DNA of 5,611 nucleotides from JAAYYM01 sp964631375 (GTDB lineage Bacteria > Bacillota > Clostridia > Lachnospirales > Lachnospiraceae), in contig CAZVYQ010000086.1 in the NCBI GenBank assembly GCA_964631375.1, forward strand, positions 1 to 5,611, in the 5' to 3' direction. The notes under the pieces were generated by a model. It was given only the letters and a program-made list of their open reading frames with translations. It ran no database searches and had not been told where the DNA came from. A program made the position numbers and the translations under genes. How positions within the stretch are numbered: position 1 is the first letter of the stretch; the number at the start of each line of letters is the position of its first letter. Below, piece after piece: positions 5,596 through 5,611 of this stretch.

Positions 5596-5611
5596 TTTTA
5601 GAAGGATTGCA

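Noticed and set aside
1..5611. CRISPR array, tRNA, rRNA or insertion sequence
   Set aside because: No regularly spaced repeats, no cloverleaf, no transposase frame or paired terminal repeats were seen.

Overview
The window looks like chromosome from a motile, low-GC Gram-positive anaerobe, most likely a Lachnospiraceae/Clostridia relative. The reasons are strong AGGAGG-type ribosome binding sites, AT-rich intergenic DNA, sigmaA-like promoters with 17-bp spacers, a Cache-type chemoreceptor, a large hybrid histidine kinase of the kind common in gut Clostridia, and a tiny membrane peptide resembling the clostridial 'putative holin-like toxin' family. No database search was possible, so the taxonomy is inference.

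Layout. Bases 1-1225 (minus strand) hold the first 408 residues of a methyl-accepting chemotaxis protein whose signalling domain lies beyond the left edge. Bases 1226-1509 form an intergenic region with a near-consensus minus-strand promoter (TTGACG-17-TATAAT) for the receptor. Its roughly 120-nt leader contains a long terminator-like hairpin. Bases 1510-5170 (minus strand) are a two-gene operon: an 888-residue membrane hybrid sensor kinase (2504-5170), then 19 nt later a secreted zinc N-acetylmuramoyl-L-alanine amidase (1510-2484). The kinase has a degenerate first receiver and an intact second receiver. Sensor and wall hydrolase are probably co-expressed from a promoter at 5223-5251.

The most interesting part is the right end, 5285-5595, which reads as a compact type I toxin-antitoxin locus. 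A plus-strand promoter drives a roughly 200-nt mRNA encoding a 28-residue hydrophobic peptide (5398-5484). A convergent, very strong minus-strand promoter (TTGACT-17-TATACT with a TG extension) drives a roughly 84-nt antisense RNA. Both RNAs end at one bidirectional terminator (5477-5518), whose left arm includes the toxin stop codon. Short direct repeats in the mRNA leader recur near the antisense RNA start, so the two RNAs are complementary at both ends. This is the architecture of the pAD1 par (RNA I/RNA II, Fst) locus, but with a holin-like-toxin-type peptide. The mRNA leader also has four alternating pyrimidine/purine arms able to hide or expose the Shine-Dalgarno sequence.

The chemoreceptor and the kinase-amidase operon share an orientation but have separate promoters. 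The toxin mRNA is divergent from the kinase. Nothing in the sequence links the toxin module functionally to the sensor operon.
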